This document shows, piece by piece, positions 24,536 to 31,434 of a DNA stretch of 32,909 nucleotides. Both the position numbers and the translations under genes were made by a program. Below the pieces are notes generated by a model. The model saw nothing but the letters and a program-made list of their open reading frames with translations. It was not told where the DNA came from and made no database searches. Source of the stretch: Desulfoscipio geothermicus (GTDB taxonomy: Bacteria; Bacillota; Desulfotomaculia; Desulfotomaculales; Desulfallaceae); NCBI GenBank assembly GCA_016841905.1, contig JAENYF010000036.1, positions 1 through 32,909 of the forward strand, read 5' to 3'. Each line of letters opens with the position of its first letter. Position 1 is the first letter of the stretch.

Positions 24536-24775
24536 TTTAGGCAACTTCTAAAGCCTCCTTCCACTACCTGTGCTTGTAACTTACTCATAAGCATAAAATA
24601 ACCCCCACCCGGTCCGAAAGGTGGAGGTTATTTTATGCTTATAACCGACGTCCAAATTCCGCAGGTTCGGTACCGTGCTTGAGCCCGTTACATTTTCGCG
24701 CAAGGTCACTTGACCAGTGAGCTATTACGCACTCTTTAAATGGACTACCTTATGGTAGCATGCTCCATGATGAAC
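24536..24775 (-). ncRNA. 23S rRNA-like fragment (domain II, helices 42-45 region) upstream of cbiP
   Basis: The minus strand reads TTTAAAGAGTGCGTAATAGC, TCACTGGTCAAGTGACC, TTGCGCGAAAATGTAACGGG and GTACCGAACCTGCGGA in continuous order. This closely follows bacterial 23S rRNA from about position 1082 to 1160 (E. coli numbering, from memory), with at least two single-base deletions. Just before it, a perfect ATGGA/TCCAT plus CTACC-ATAA-GGTAG hairpin takes the place of the GTPase-centre stem-loop and lacks its conserved loop. Just after it, at the helix 45 position, comes a 23-bp hairpin. Weaker similarity (GGTAGTGGAAGGAGGC) may continue beyond. No complete rRNA operon is near. It may be a repurposed leader RNA, a mobile-element part or a decayed rRNA copy. 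Ends are approximate. Confidence 0.6.
24587..24642 (-). repeat. Long inverted repeat (23-bp hairpin)
   Basis: Two 23-nt arms, beginning ATAAGCATAAAATAACC and ending GGTTATTTTATGCTTAT, pair fully in RNA with one G-U pair around a 10-nt loop (TTTCGGACCG on the minus strand). No T-run follows on either strand, so it is not a standard terminator. It lies within the rRNA-like segment at the place of helix 45. Confidence 0.85.
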
Positions 24776-24801
24776 GTCAATTTGTAACAAGTAAATTGGG
24801 T

Positions 24802-25248
24802 TTAATTCCGTGAATTTAAAAAAGCCTGCACTACCCCAATAAAATATTCTGATTCCCTGCGTATATGATTAATAATTGCCTGCGCCACTGCGTTATTACG
24901 AACAGCAACGCTTTGGGCAAGCAGTTCATTTAAAAATTCAATAAATTTCCGGCTTTGCTCAAGGGCATAATGGATAAACTGAATTATTTGCTGCTCCAGG
25001 ACACTATTTATATTGTAATTGGACCTGATGATTGTTTCTATATATTGCACCGCTACCCCTTCTGTTTGAGCCAAAGCGCGCTCCCATTCCTGAAGCAATT
25101 GTACATAATGTGCCTCCAAGTTCGATACTGCTTGACGGATAACTACTGTGTGTTCCACCTCCTGGCGTTTCCAAAACTCAATTTCATCAAGCACCCTGAG
25201 CAGGTTTTTATCACCATAATAGTATTGCAAACCAATCATTCCTCTCAT
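24802..25248 (-). CDS. DUF2935-like all-helical protein
   Basis: This 148-residue protein is predicted entirely helical, with no signal or membrane segment. Two similar helices, LDEIEFWKRQEVEHTVVIRQ near residues 20-40 and IINHIRRESEYFIGVVQAF near 125-143, contain the FW..xE.EH..xR and H..RE.EYF patterns of DUF2935 proteins, in which paired Glu/His residues suggest a ferritin-like four-helix metal site. Usual DUF2935 proteins hold two such units in about 260 residues, so this is a single-unit version. Its function is unknown. The start is uncertain (ATG at 25248 or three codons later). It ends just before the rRNA-like segment that lies ahead of cbiP. Confidence 0.6.
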   Translation of the reverse strand: MRGMIGLQYYYGDKNLLRVLDEIEFWKRQEVEHTVVIRQAVSNLEAHYVQLLQEWERALAQTEGVAVQYIETIIRSNYNINSVLEQQIIQFIHYALEQSRKFIEFLNELLAQSVAVRNNAVAQAIINHIRRESEYFIGVVQAFLNSRN

Positions 25249-25269
25249 TTTAAATTCGTTACATACATA

Positions 25270-25298
25270 ATATTAGTAATTTAGGCAGTTTGTGCCAA
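25270..25298 (-). promoter_or_regulatory. Sigma-A-like promoter of the DUF2935-like gene
   Basis: TTGGCA (25293-25298) and TAATAT (25270-25275) on the minus strand are 17 nt apart, about 20-25 nt before the start codon. No terminator was seen between this gene and cbiP, so transcripts could continue through the rRNA-like segment. Confidence 0.5.
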
Positions 25299-25376
25299 AT
25301 AGCGTTTAAAAATTATAAAGCTTTTCTTTGCGGATTTGTAATGAAACCATATGATACTTCTTTTCCTGTTGAAGAT

Positions 25377-25414
25377 AAAAAAACCGGGAGGATATAAATT
25401 AATATCCTTCCGGG
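25377..25414 (-). terminator. Intrinsic terminator after the acyl-CoA synthetase gene
   Basis: On the minus strand CCCGGAAGGATAT pairs with ATATCCTCCCGG across a short AT loop, and seven T residues follow. It lies about 75 nt beyond the stop of the acyl-CoA synthetase gene and separates it from the DUF2935-like gene. Confidence 0.85.
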
Positions 25415-25488
25415 CTTTTGTCATTCCGTGGACACGATAATCGTGTGTTTTCTCTCGAGCCAGTACAATTTTAGAAACATATCTAAAA

Positions 25489-26967
25489 TCACTGCCTTTT
25501 AAGCTCTCTTTTCAATATCTTACCAGAGCTGTTTTTGGGAAGCTCCTCAATAAATTCAAAGGCGCGGGGTATCTTATAAACGGACAGATGTTCTTTCAGA
25601 TACCTGGACATTTCCTTTGCCGTACATGTTTCACCGTCTTTGAGAACAATAAAGGCCTTAACATACTCGCCTCTTAATTTATCGCCGATTCCGACCACCG
25701 CGGCCTCCTTCACCTTCGGATACTGATAAATAACTTCCTCCACTTCCCGCGGATAAACATTCAAGCCTCCAGTAATGATTAGATCCTTTTTCCTGTCGAC
25801 AATAAAAATATAACCATCTTCATCTTTCTTCGCTAAGTCCCCAGTATGCAGCCAACCATGCTTCAAGGCCTCTCTTGTTGCCTCCTCCTGCTTATAGTAC
25901 CCCAGCATGACATTTTCGCCCTGTGCAACCAGTTCACCGACCTCACCGACAGCCAATTCCCGATCGTATTCATCAACGATCTTACAGGCCTCAAAAGGAA
26001 TAGGAAGGCCAATCGAGCCCTCTTTCTTTACGCCATCCAATGGATTAAAGCACACTACAGGTGAAGCTTCCGTCAAACCGTAGCCTTCAACAACAGGAAG
26101 CTTCAGTATATCCTTAGCCTGTCTCAGTACTTCAACCGGCAATGCCGCTCCCCCGGAAACTGCTAAGCGCAACCCAGGGAAGGTAATATTTTTCTTGCAC
26201 GCCTCCAACAATAATACATACATAGAGGGAACGCCCATAAAAACCGTGATGCCATCCTTTAATAATGACTCGATGACCTCTTTGGGTTGGAATTTTTCAA
26301 TAATAGTCACGGTGGCACCGCTCAATAATGGGTTCAATACACAGGTAGTAAAGCCAAAGACATGGAACATGGGCAACACGCACATATAATTGTCCCTGGC
26401 TGTGCCCTGAAAGGCAAGCCGGCACTGTTCAGCATTGGTGAGCAAGTTTTTATGGGTAAGCATGGCAGCCTTTGGTTTCCCTGTAGTTCCGGAAGTATAT
26501 AAAAATGTGGATACAGCTTGCTCATCAACAAATTTCTCAACCACTTCCGGCAAGCTTGCTGCAACAGCCTTCTGAAACTCTTCATCCAGCACAATTACCT
26601 TAATACCCAATAGTTCTTGGAGAGAACCTTGGTCATGCTTTAATTTTTGCAGAACGTCAGGATGAATCAACATAAAACGTGCTCCAGCGTTCTGGATAAA
26701 ATAGGAAAGTTCCTTCAGGGTAAGCTGCTGATTAACCGGCACGATAATACCTGCATTTTTTACCACACCCAAATAGGAATAAATAAATTCAGGTGCATTA
26801 GGGCAACTCAGTAACACCCGTTCTCCGGATGTCACGCCCAGCTGATGTAATAAATTTGAGTATTGCTTAACAATTTTATCCAACTGTTCATAGGTGATAG
26901 TGTTTCTCTTGCATTTTATTGCGATAGCATTGGCCTGATATTCTTTTTGATAAATATTACCTACCAT
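25489..26967 (-). CDS. AMP-forming acyl-CoA synthetase (fatty-acid--CoA ligase family)
   Basis: This 492-residue member of the ANL superfamily activates a carboxylic acid to acyl-AMP and transfers it to CoA. It has the phosphate-binding STFLYTSGTTGKPKAAM, the A5 motif VEGYGLTEASPVVCF, GWLHTGDLAKKDEDGYIFI, the hinge VDRKKDLIITGGLNVYPREVE, and the catalytic lysine in LPKNSSGKILKREL. Length and motif set fit medium/long-chain acyl-CoA ligases; the exact acid cannot be read. GGGGG lies 4-5 nt before the ATG. It is a monocistronic gene with its own terminator. Confidence 0.92.
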   Translation of the reverse strand: MVGNIYQKEYQANAIAIKCKRNTITYEQLDKIVKQYSNLLHQLGVTSGERVLLSCPNAPEFIYSYLGVVKNAGIIVPVNQQLTLKELSYFIQNAGARFMLIHPDVLQKLKHDQGSLQELLGIKVIVLDEEFQKAVAASLPEVVEKFVDEQAVSTFLYTSGTTGKPKAAMLTHKNLLTNAEQCRLAFQGTARDNYMCVLPMFHVFGFTTCVLNPLLSGATVTIIEKFQPKEVIESLLKDGITVFMGVPSMYVLLLEACKKNITFPGLRLAVSGGAALPVEVLRQAKDILKLPVVEGYGLTEASPVVCFNPLDGVKKEGSIGLPIPFEACKIVDEYDRELAVGEVGELVAQGENVMLGYYKQEEATREALKHGWLHTGDLAKKDEDGYIFIVDRKKDLIITGGLNVYPREVEEVIYQYPKVKEAAVVGIGDKLRGEYVKAFIVLKDGETCTAKEMSRYLKEHLSVYKIPRAFEFIEELPKNSSGKILKRELKRQ

Positions 26968-27082
26968 AATACCCCCATAGTATACTAAATTGATTAATTT
27001 AATCGTTAATAATTAAACTTAATTAAACTCAACATACAAATTATACTATACATAGTTTAGCAAAAAAACAATTAAGTGAAAC
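26968..27082. other. AT-rich promoter region of the acyl-CoA synthetase gene
   Basis: The stretch is very AT-rich, with several short overlapping inverted repeats built from TTAAT/ATTAA (26989-27035) that could hold an operator, and a TATAGTATAAT-like -10 on the minus strand near 27040-27050. Nothing more specific can be supported. Confidence 0.3.
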
Positions 27083-27128
27083 AAAAAAAATGCGCTGGTT
27101 TGAGCATTTCTGGCTTTTTAACCAACGC
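27083..27128 (-). terminator. Intrinsic terminator of the small membrane operon
   Basis: On the minus strand GCGTTGGTT pairs with AACCAGCGC (one G-U) around a 19-nt loop, followed by A and eight T residues. It lies 35 nt after the stop of the 28-residue peptide gene. Confidence 0.7.
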
Positions 27129-27162
27129 TTTTACTTTTTGTTCATAGGATCTTATACTATTC

Positions 27163-27249
27163 TCAAATACTACCATTAGTAAAAAATTTGTATAAAAGAT
27201 AAATACCAGCAACAATCGCAGCCGCTCCAAACAACTTATTCTTCTTCAT
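27163..27249 (-). CDS. 28-residue single-pass membrane peptide
   Basis: The gene reads ATG to TGA on the minus strand and encodes MKKNKLFGAAAIVAGIYLLY followed by KFFTNGSI. A basic N-terminus precedes a transmembrane helix (about residues 6-20). GGAG stands 10 nt before the ATG. The gene lies between the DUF5671-like membrane protein gene, 68 nt upstream, and a good terminator, so it is very probably on that transcript. Small size prevents any family assignment. A regulatory or accessory subunit of the neighbouring membrane protein is one possibility, but nothing in the sequence proves it. Confidence 0.5.
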   Translation of the reverse strand: MKKNKLFGAAAIVAGIYLLYKFFTNGSI

Positions 27250-27317
27250 TATATCTATTCTCCTTTGCTAATCATTGCTTTTTATCTTTACAACCCGTGA
27301 TGTTGGGCAGCTTGCTT

Positions 27318-27770
27318 TTACATCTTTTGATTTACCAGACGTCGTTGGAAATAGATAAAAACCGGTAAGGGTATAATAATCCAGCCAAAACTTTTAACCA
27401 GGTTATTCTTAGCTCTGCTAATCTGCATTTCCCTTTCCCTTAACACCAGTTCGTCATATTGCTTTTTAAGCTCAGCTTCCAAAATTTTGTCCTTATCGGT
27501 ATTATTCATAAGTTTTTCATTATCAATACGTTTAAATTCCTCAAAGGTTTGATAATAGGGAACGGGTGAGATAATATCTGCCACGGCCATAAAAGCGGCA
27601 ACACTTCCGCCAATAGTCATCATCAGTGTAGCAAACAGCACCAGGTAGATATAAACATTCTTAATCACGTCTTTTCCTCCTTTGTCCGCTTCAACCTTAA
27701 CCCCGGCAGCAATTATCACAATAAAGATAACCGCCATTAGTACACCAAAAACCACAAATATTGCGTTCAT
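27318..27770 (-). CDS. Three-pass membrane protein with a charged cytosolic loop
   Basis: This 150-residue protein has an N-terminal membrane helix (residues 3-25), a second (about 39-68, VYIYLVLFATLMMTIGGSVA and beyond) and a C-terminal one (about 127-142). Between the last two lies a strongly charged, helix-forming stretch (EEFKRIDNEKLMNNTDKDKI, then ELKKQYDELVLREREMQ) that may form a coiled coil. The second helix resembles the DUF5671 pattern, but the match is weak. No enzymatic motif is seen. GGGG lies 8 nt before the ATG. It is followed by the 28-residue membrane peptide on the same strand. Confidence 0.65.
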   Translation of the reverse strand: MNAIFVVFGVLMAVIFIVIIAAGVKVEADKGGKDVIKNVYIYLVLFATLMMTIGGSVAAFMAVADIISPVPYYQTFEEFKRIDNEKLMNNTDKDKILEAELKKQYDELVLREREMQISRAKNNLVKSFGWIIIPLPVFIYFQRRLVNQKM

Positions 27771-27991
27771 TTTTCAACCCCATCTTAGCCGAATTTCGTT
27801 TAATGCCGCCTCTTTTCCATCATACACTATTTTTACAGTTAAGCGTTAGTAATTTTAGACGGCTCAATTTTCTTGCTGGTGAGTAGATAGCAGACGGAAC
27901 ATTATGGTTTTTTATTGCGTCCATGTAAAAAAGCAAACTGACCTTTCCATTCTCGATGAAGTGATTAAAAAAATCAAATGGGGTGAAAGCA

Positions 27992-29071
27992 ATGAAAAAG
28001 CTCCTGCTGGCGCTAATGATTACCTTGCTGCTTATTTCCGGTTGTACTAAAAACGCTCAGACCAATAAAGACAATTCTCCCAAGGCTGAAACTCCTGCTA
28101 ACAAGGTAAATACTGCCGAGATAACTGCCATAAATACGCTGAAATACTTCTTACCCTGTGCTGTACTGCCAGATGGTTCGCTATATGGTATGACCGGCAA
28201 TAATTTAACCTTCTGGAATCCCCAAACCGGTTCAGTTAAAATAAAAGGCAGCGCCTGGTCCGGAATGCTCTCTCCGGACGCCACCAAGCTGGCCTTTATA
28301 GATGAACAAGGCCTATATATGTATGACCTGAACACCGGCAAGAGCACTGCAGTAGCGCCGAACTCCTCCCCTCATGGCTCCTCCTTAGCCCTCGGGTTGT
28401 GGTCCCCGGATTCTGTTGAATTTATGTATATGTATGTTAAGGAGTGGTCAGCGGATTACGTTATTTATAACAACAATACCGGGGAAAAGAACGCGTATCA
28501 ATTTCAGAATATCCCTAATTTCTTATCAAACCCGGTTGACTGGCTTAATAATGGCTTGCTATTTATTGTACATGCCAATAAATCGAAAACAGGTCAACAA
28601 GAATACAGGGAAAGCGGGTACCGCTCGGATTTAATGCTGGCCGACCAAACCGGCAATTTTACACCGCTAACCAGTCTGCGTGACGGCCAGTTTGTTTCTT
28701 ATGGTGGTATAACCAGTGATAACCGGATTATTTTGGTACTGGTACGGGAAGGGAACGCTAGGTCTTCTGCCGGTTTGCTGTCTGTTGGCAACCCAAAGAT
28801 TGAATTTTTGCCTGTGCTTGAACATACTGTGGCAGGCAGCATCTGCCCGGATGGCAGATTCGCCCTGCTTATCACGGCTGCAGAGGGAGGCCGACTTAAC
28901 GCCCAGGTACTCGATCTGATGAGCAGGACCATAATGGCTAAAGAGGATCTGACCGGTAATGAACCTCCCCGCCAGTTCATGTGGAATAAAGACGGGCGGT
29001 CCGTTTCCTTCGGACAACTGGATGATGATAGTAACGGTATACTCTACACTGTGCAGATAGATGAGCAATAA
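27992..29071 (+). CDS. Lipoprotein with TolB/WD40-like beta-propeller
   Basis: This 359-residue protein starts MKKLLLALMITLLLISGC, with lipobox ISGC (cysteine 18), then a polar linker. The mature part repeats the beta-propeller pattern LSPDATKLAFI, LWSPDSVEFMYM, ICPDGRFALLI and WNKDGRSVSFG, in which S/W-PDG turns precede hydrophobic strands, as in TolB and WD40-like PD40 proteins. It is probably anchored outside the membrane as a binding scaffold or sensor. GGGGTGA lies 5-6 nt before the ATG at 27992, so the three extra codons from a GTG upstream are not used. It is a single gene, divergent from the membrane operon. Confidence 0.8.
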   Translation: MKKLLLALMITLLLISGCTKNAQTNKDNSPKAETPANKVNTAEITAINTLKYFLPCAVLPDGSLYGMTGNNLTFWNPQTGSVKIKGSAWSGMLSPDATKLAFIDEQGLYMYDLNTGKSTAVAPNSSPHGSSLALGLWSPDSVEFMYMYVKEWSADYVIYNNNTGEKNAYQFQNIPNFLSNPVDWLNNGLLFIVHANKSKTGQQEYRESGYRSDLMLADQTGNFTPLTSLRDGQFVSYGGITSDNRIILVLVREGNARSSAGLLSVGNPKIEFLPVLEHTVAGSICPDGRFALLITAAEGGRLNAQVLDLMSRTIMAKEDLTGNEPPRQFMWNKDGRSVSFGQLDDDSNGILYTVQIDEQ

Positions 29072-29496
29072 CTATTCCGACCCCTGCACAAACAGTAAAG
29101 ATAGCTATACCTCTCACAGCGCTCTACAACGGCAGACATTAGCTAGAACCATACCCCTAAAGAAAAACCCAAGCGTATTCACGGTGCAGCAAAACACCTC
29201 GTCTACTTTAGGAGTTTTTAAATTAATTCCGGCAACAGCATACAGTTAAGGAGACGAGCCCAATTGCCACCTTATTGAAGTACTTGACTTCCTTGGTTCG
29301 GAATGGATTAGGGTGTATCCTGCTAGTATGGTTACCGGAAACTTTGATTTTGTTTTCAATTTATCACTTGGGTGACTCTTAAGCAACTGGTAATTGGGAC
29401 AACAGATTGCTTAGTCTGCTCTGTCAAAAACCACAGTTGCAGCACACCGATACATGACCATCTTTTATTTTAACCAGCTCTCTTGCCAATATAATA
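29072..29496. other. 425-base gap without a convincing gene
   Basis: Several short frames on the plus strand (for example 29061-29249) lack ribosome binding sites, and their amino-acid makeup is not protein-like. On the minus strand a 21-codon frame at 29424-29489 ends VSVCCNCGF but starts at a TTG without a good signal. No clear terminator follows either flanking gene. Confidence 0.4.
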
Positions 29497-29904
29497 CTAT
29501 TTGCTTTCCTGGAACACTAATCCTTGCGCCATAGCAATTAGTTTCCCCTGGTCATCCTCAATAGTGATGCGATAATTTGCTGTGCGCCGGCCACTATGGA
29601 TTTCTTCAGCAGTGGCGAACAGTACAGTACCAGGCTTACTGGCTTTAATAAAGTTTATGGTAACACTCATGGCAACTGACGCTTGGCCCCGGGCATTACT
29701 GGCAATACCAAGAGCGACATCAGCCAGTGTAAAAACTATCCCACCGTGGGTAATACGGAGTATATTGGTCATGTAATCCTGTACCTGCAAAGATACCCTG
29801 GCGTAACCAGGTGATAGTTTGATAGTTTTGATACCCAGATGCCGGGGAAAAGGATCATCTTTGATCTTTTCCGCGAGATCATCATTAACATTAATCTCCT
29901 CCAT
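29497..29904 (-). CDS. PaaI-type hotdog-fold thioesterase
   Basis: This 135-residue single-hotdog enzyme has the signature ITHGGIVFTLADVALGIASN, including the conserved HGG and the acidic residue at the head of the long helix. It continues with ASVAMSVTINFIKASKPG and the strand GRRTANYRITIEDDQGKLIA. It should hydrolyse aryl- or acyl-CoA thioesters as a tetramer; phenylacetyl-CoA-like or 4-hydroxybenzoyl-CoA-like substrates are typical of the family. GGAGG lies 8 nt before the ATG at 29904, removing 26 unconserved residues from the longer frame. No pathway genes adjoin it. Confidence 0.88.
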   Translation of the reverse strand: MEEINVNDDLAEKIKDDPFPRHLGIKTIKLSPGYARVSLQVQDYMTNILRITHGGIVFTLADVALGIASNARGQASVAMSVTINFIKASKPGTVLFATAEEIHSGRRTANYRITIEDDQGKLIAMAQGLVFQESK

Positions 29905-30189
29905 TTGTATATCCTCCTTGAGCTTGTAATATTTATCGTTATATTTTACACTACTATATAGTGAATTGCTATTAATAGCCACAGATACACTATCTGGGCC
30001 AATACTAGCTATACTTTATCCGCTTCTGATTTAAATAATAATAACAATTGTTAATTTATCTCTTTAAAAACATTATAATATAATTTAATATTATAATTAC
30101 ATTCATACCTTTTTGCTTAGCGGGAAAACTTGCATTATGTAAATATTTTTTGTTTAATATACTTGTTTTATAGAAAGGGGTTCCTAGAT
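29905..30189. other. AT-rich divergent promoter region between thioesterase and gap
   Basis: A perfect 12-nt palindrome TAACAATTGTTA lies at 30042-30053, and TATAAT at 30074-30079 on the plus strand is a likely -10 for gap. A convincing -35 for it was not found (TTAATT sits at the right distance). The palindrome would overlap the -35 area. Confidence 0.35.
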
Positions 30190-31275
30190 ATGACCATTAA
30201 AATAGGTATTAACGGTTTTGGTCGCATCGGGCGTAATGTTTTCCGAGCGGCACTCGACAACCCGGAAGTGGATATAGTAGCAGTTAATGATTTAACCGAT
30301 GCCAAAACACTGGCCCACCTGCTAAAATATGATTCAGTACACGGCGTCCTGAACGCTGATATAGGAGTTACGGAAGATGGTTTTACTGTAAACGGCAAAA
30401 AGGTTACAGTGCTGGCTGAAAAGGATCCCAGTGCCCTTCCTTGGGGTGCCTTAAACGTGGGTATAGTCATTGAGTCCACTGGGCGTTTCACCACGGGCGA
30501 GGCTGCAGCCAGTCACCTGAGGGCCGGGGCTCGGAAAGTAATTATCAGTGCGCCCGGTAAAAATGTTGATGCTACTATTGTGATGGGTGTAAACCACAAT
30601 GATTATGATCCCGGAAAACATAATATTGTCTCTAATGCCTCCTGCACCACCAACTGCTTGGCCCCCGTGGTGAAAGTACTGCACCAGCATTTTCATATTA
30701 AAAACGGCATGATGACCACCGTGCATTCTTATACCAATGATCAGCAGATACTGGATCTGCCCCACAAGGATTTACGAAGGGCCCGGGCTGCCGCGGTATC
30801 CATCATACCCACGACTACAGGTGCTGCTAATGCGGTTGGGCTGGTTATCCCCGACCTCAAGGGCAAGCTGAACGGTCTGGCCATGCGGGTACCGACACCC
30901 AACGTTTCTATAGTTGACTTTGTCGCCGTGCTTGAAAAAGCCGCAACAGTAGATGAAATTAACGACGCGTTTCGCCAGGCTGCCGATGGCGAGCTTAAAG
31001 GTATTATGGCCTATAGTGATGCTCCGCTGGTTTCCAAAGATTTTTATGGGGACGCTCATTCTTCCATAGTCGACGCCTTATCCACTATGGTTATGGACGG
31101 CGGGCTTGTTAAGATAATCGCGTGGTATGACAATGAATGGGGTTATTCCTGCCGAGTACTGGACTTAGCACTATATATGTCAAAGCGGGAGTCGGGCAGT
31201 GTACCCACAATAACCTGGACCGGCATCGGCCGTGATAACATTTATCGCAGTGTTTCCGCTGCTTACTCTGATTAA
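30190..31275 (+). CDS. gap: Glyceraldehyde-3-phosphate dehydrogenase, type I (NAD)
   Basis: The glycolytic/gluconeogenic enzyme oxidises and phosphorylates glyceraldehyde 3-phosphate. The 361-residue protein opens [20 protein letters not shown], with the NAD-binding loop and VAVNDLTD. It contains SNASCTTNC with catalytic cysteine 152 and histidine 179 in [11 protein letters not shown], and ends with [23 protein letters not shown] lies 9 nt before the ATG; an open stretch of 20 codons upstream is not conserved. About 25 residues follow the usual C-terminus ([18 protein letters not shown]...), making it longer than the typical 335-340. A strong terminator follows, and no other glycolytic genes adjoin it. 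Confidence 0.95.
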   Translation: MTIKIGINGFGRIGRNVFRAALDNPEVDIVAVNDLTDAKTLAHLLKYDSVHGVLNADIGVTEDGFTVNGKKVTVLAEKDPSALPWGALNVGIVIESTGRFTTGEAAASHLRAGARKVIISAPGKNVDATIVMGVNHNDYDPGKHNIVSNASCTTNCLAPVVKVLHQHFHIKNGMMTTVHSYTNDQQILDLPHKDLRRARAAAVSIIPTTTGAANAVGLVIPDLKGKLNGLAMRVPTPNVSIVDFVAVLEKAATVDEINDAFRQAADGELKGIMAYSDAPLVSKDFYGDAHSSIVDALSTMVMDGGLVKIIAWYDNEWGYSCRVLDLALYMSKRESGSVPTITWTGIGRDNIYRSVSAAYSD

Positions 31276-31305
31276 ACTAACCCCAATGATAATCATATGC
31301 TGGCC

Positions 31306-31343
31306 AGAAAAGTCGTGAGAATAATCTCACGACTTTTCTTATA
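31306..31343. terminator. Bidirectional-looking intrinsic terminator after gap
   Basis: A perfect 15-bp stem (AGAAAAGTCGTGAGA and its complement) with a 4-nt ATAA loop lies 30 nt beyond the gap stop. The T-rich 3' side of the stem (CTTTTCTTAT) gives the release tract on the plus strand; the minus strand has a similar run. Confidence 0.85.
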
Positions 31344-31434
31344 CGTCAATTGCAGCAACTTAAATCCTTTTGGTTTGTCCTAAAATGTGATAAAATTTTG
31401 GTAAATACCAAGACATCTAGACAAGGTGAAGACT

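Noticed and set aside
24587..24642. The long hairpin as a transcription terminator of cbiP or of the DUF2935-like gene
   Set aside because: The stem is followed by no T-run on either strand and is AT-rich at its base; its place inside the rRNA-like segment explains it better.
27902..28048. Plus-strand frame starting MVFYCVHVKKQTDLS ahead of and into the lipoprotein gene
   Set aside because: It overlaps the lipoprotein start and signal peptide in another frame, has no ribosome binding site, and ends within 48 codons.
29061..29249. Plus-strand 62-codon frame overlapping the end of the TolB-like lipoprotein gene
   Set aside because: No ribosome binding site, composition rich in S, T, N and Q without hydrophobic periodicity, and no recognisable motif.
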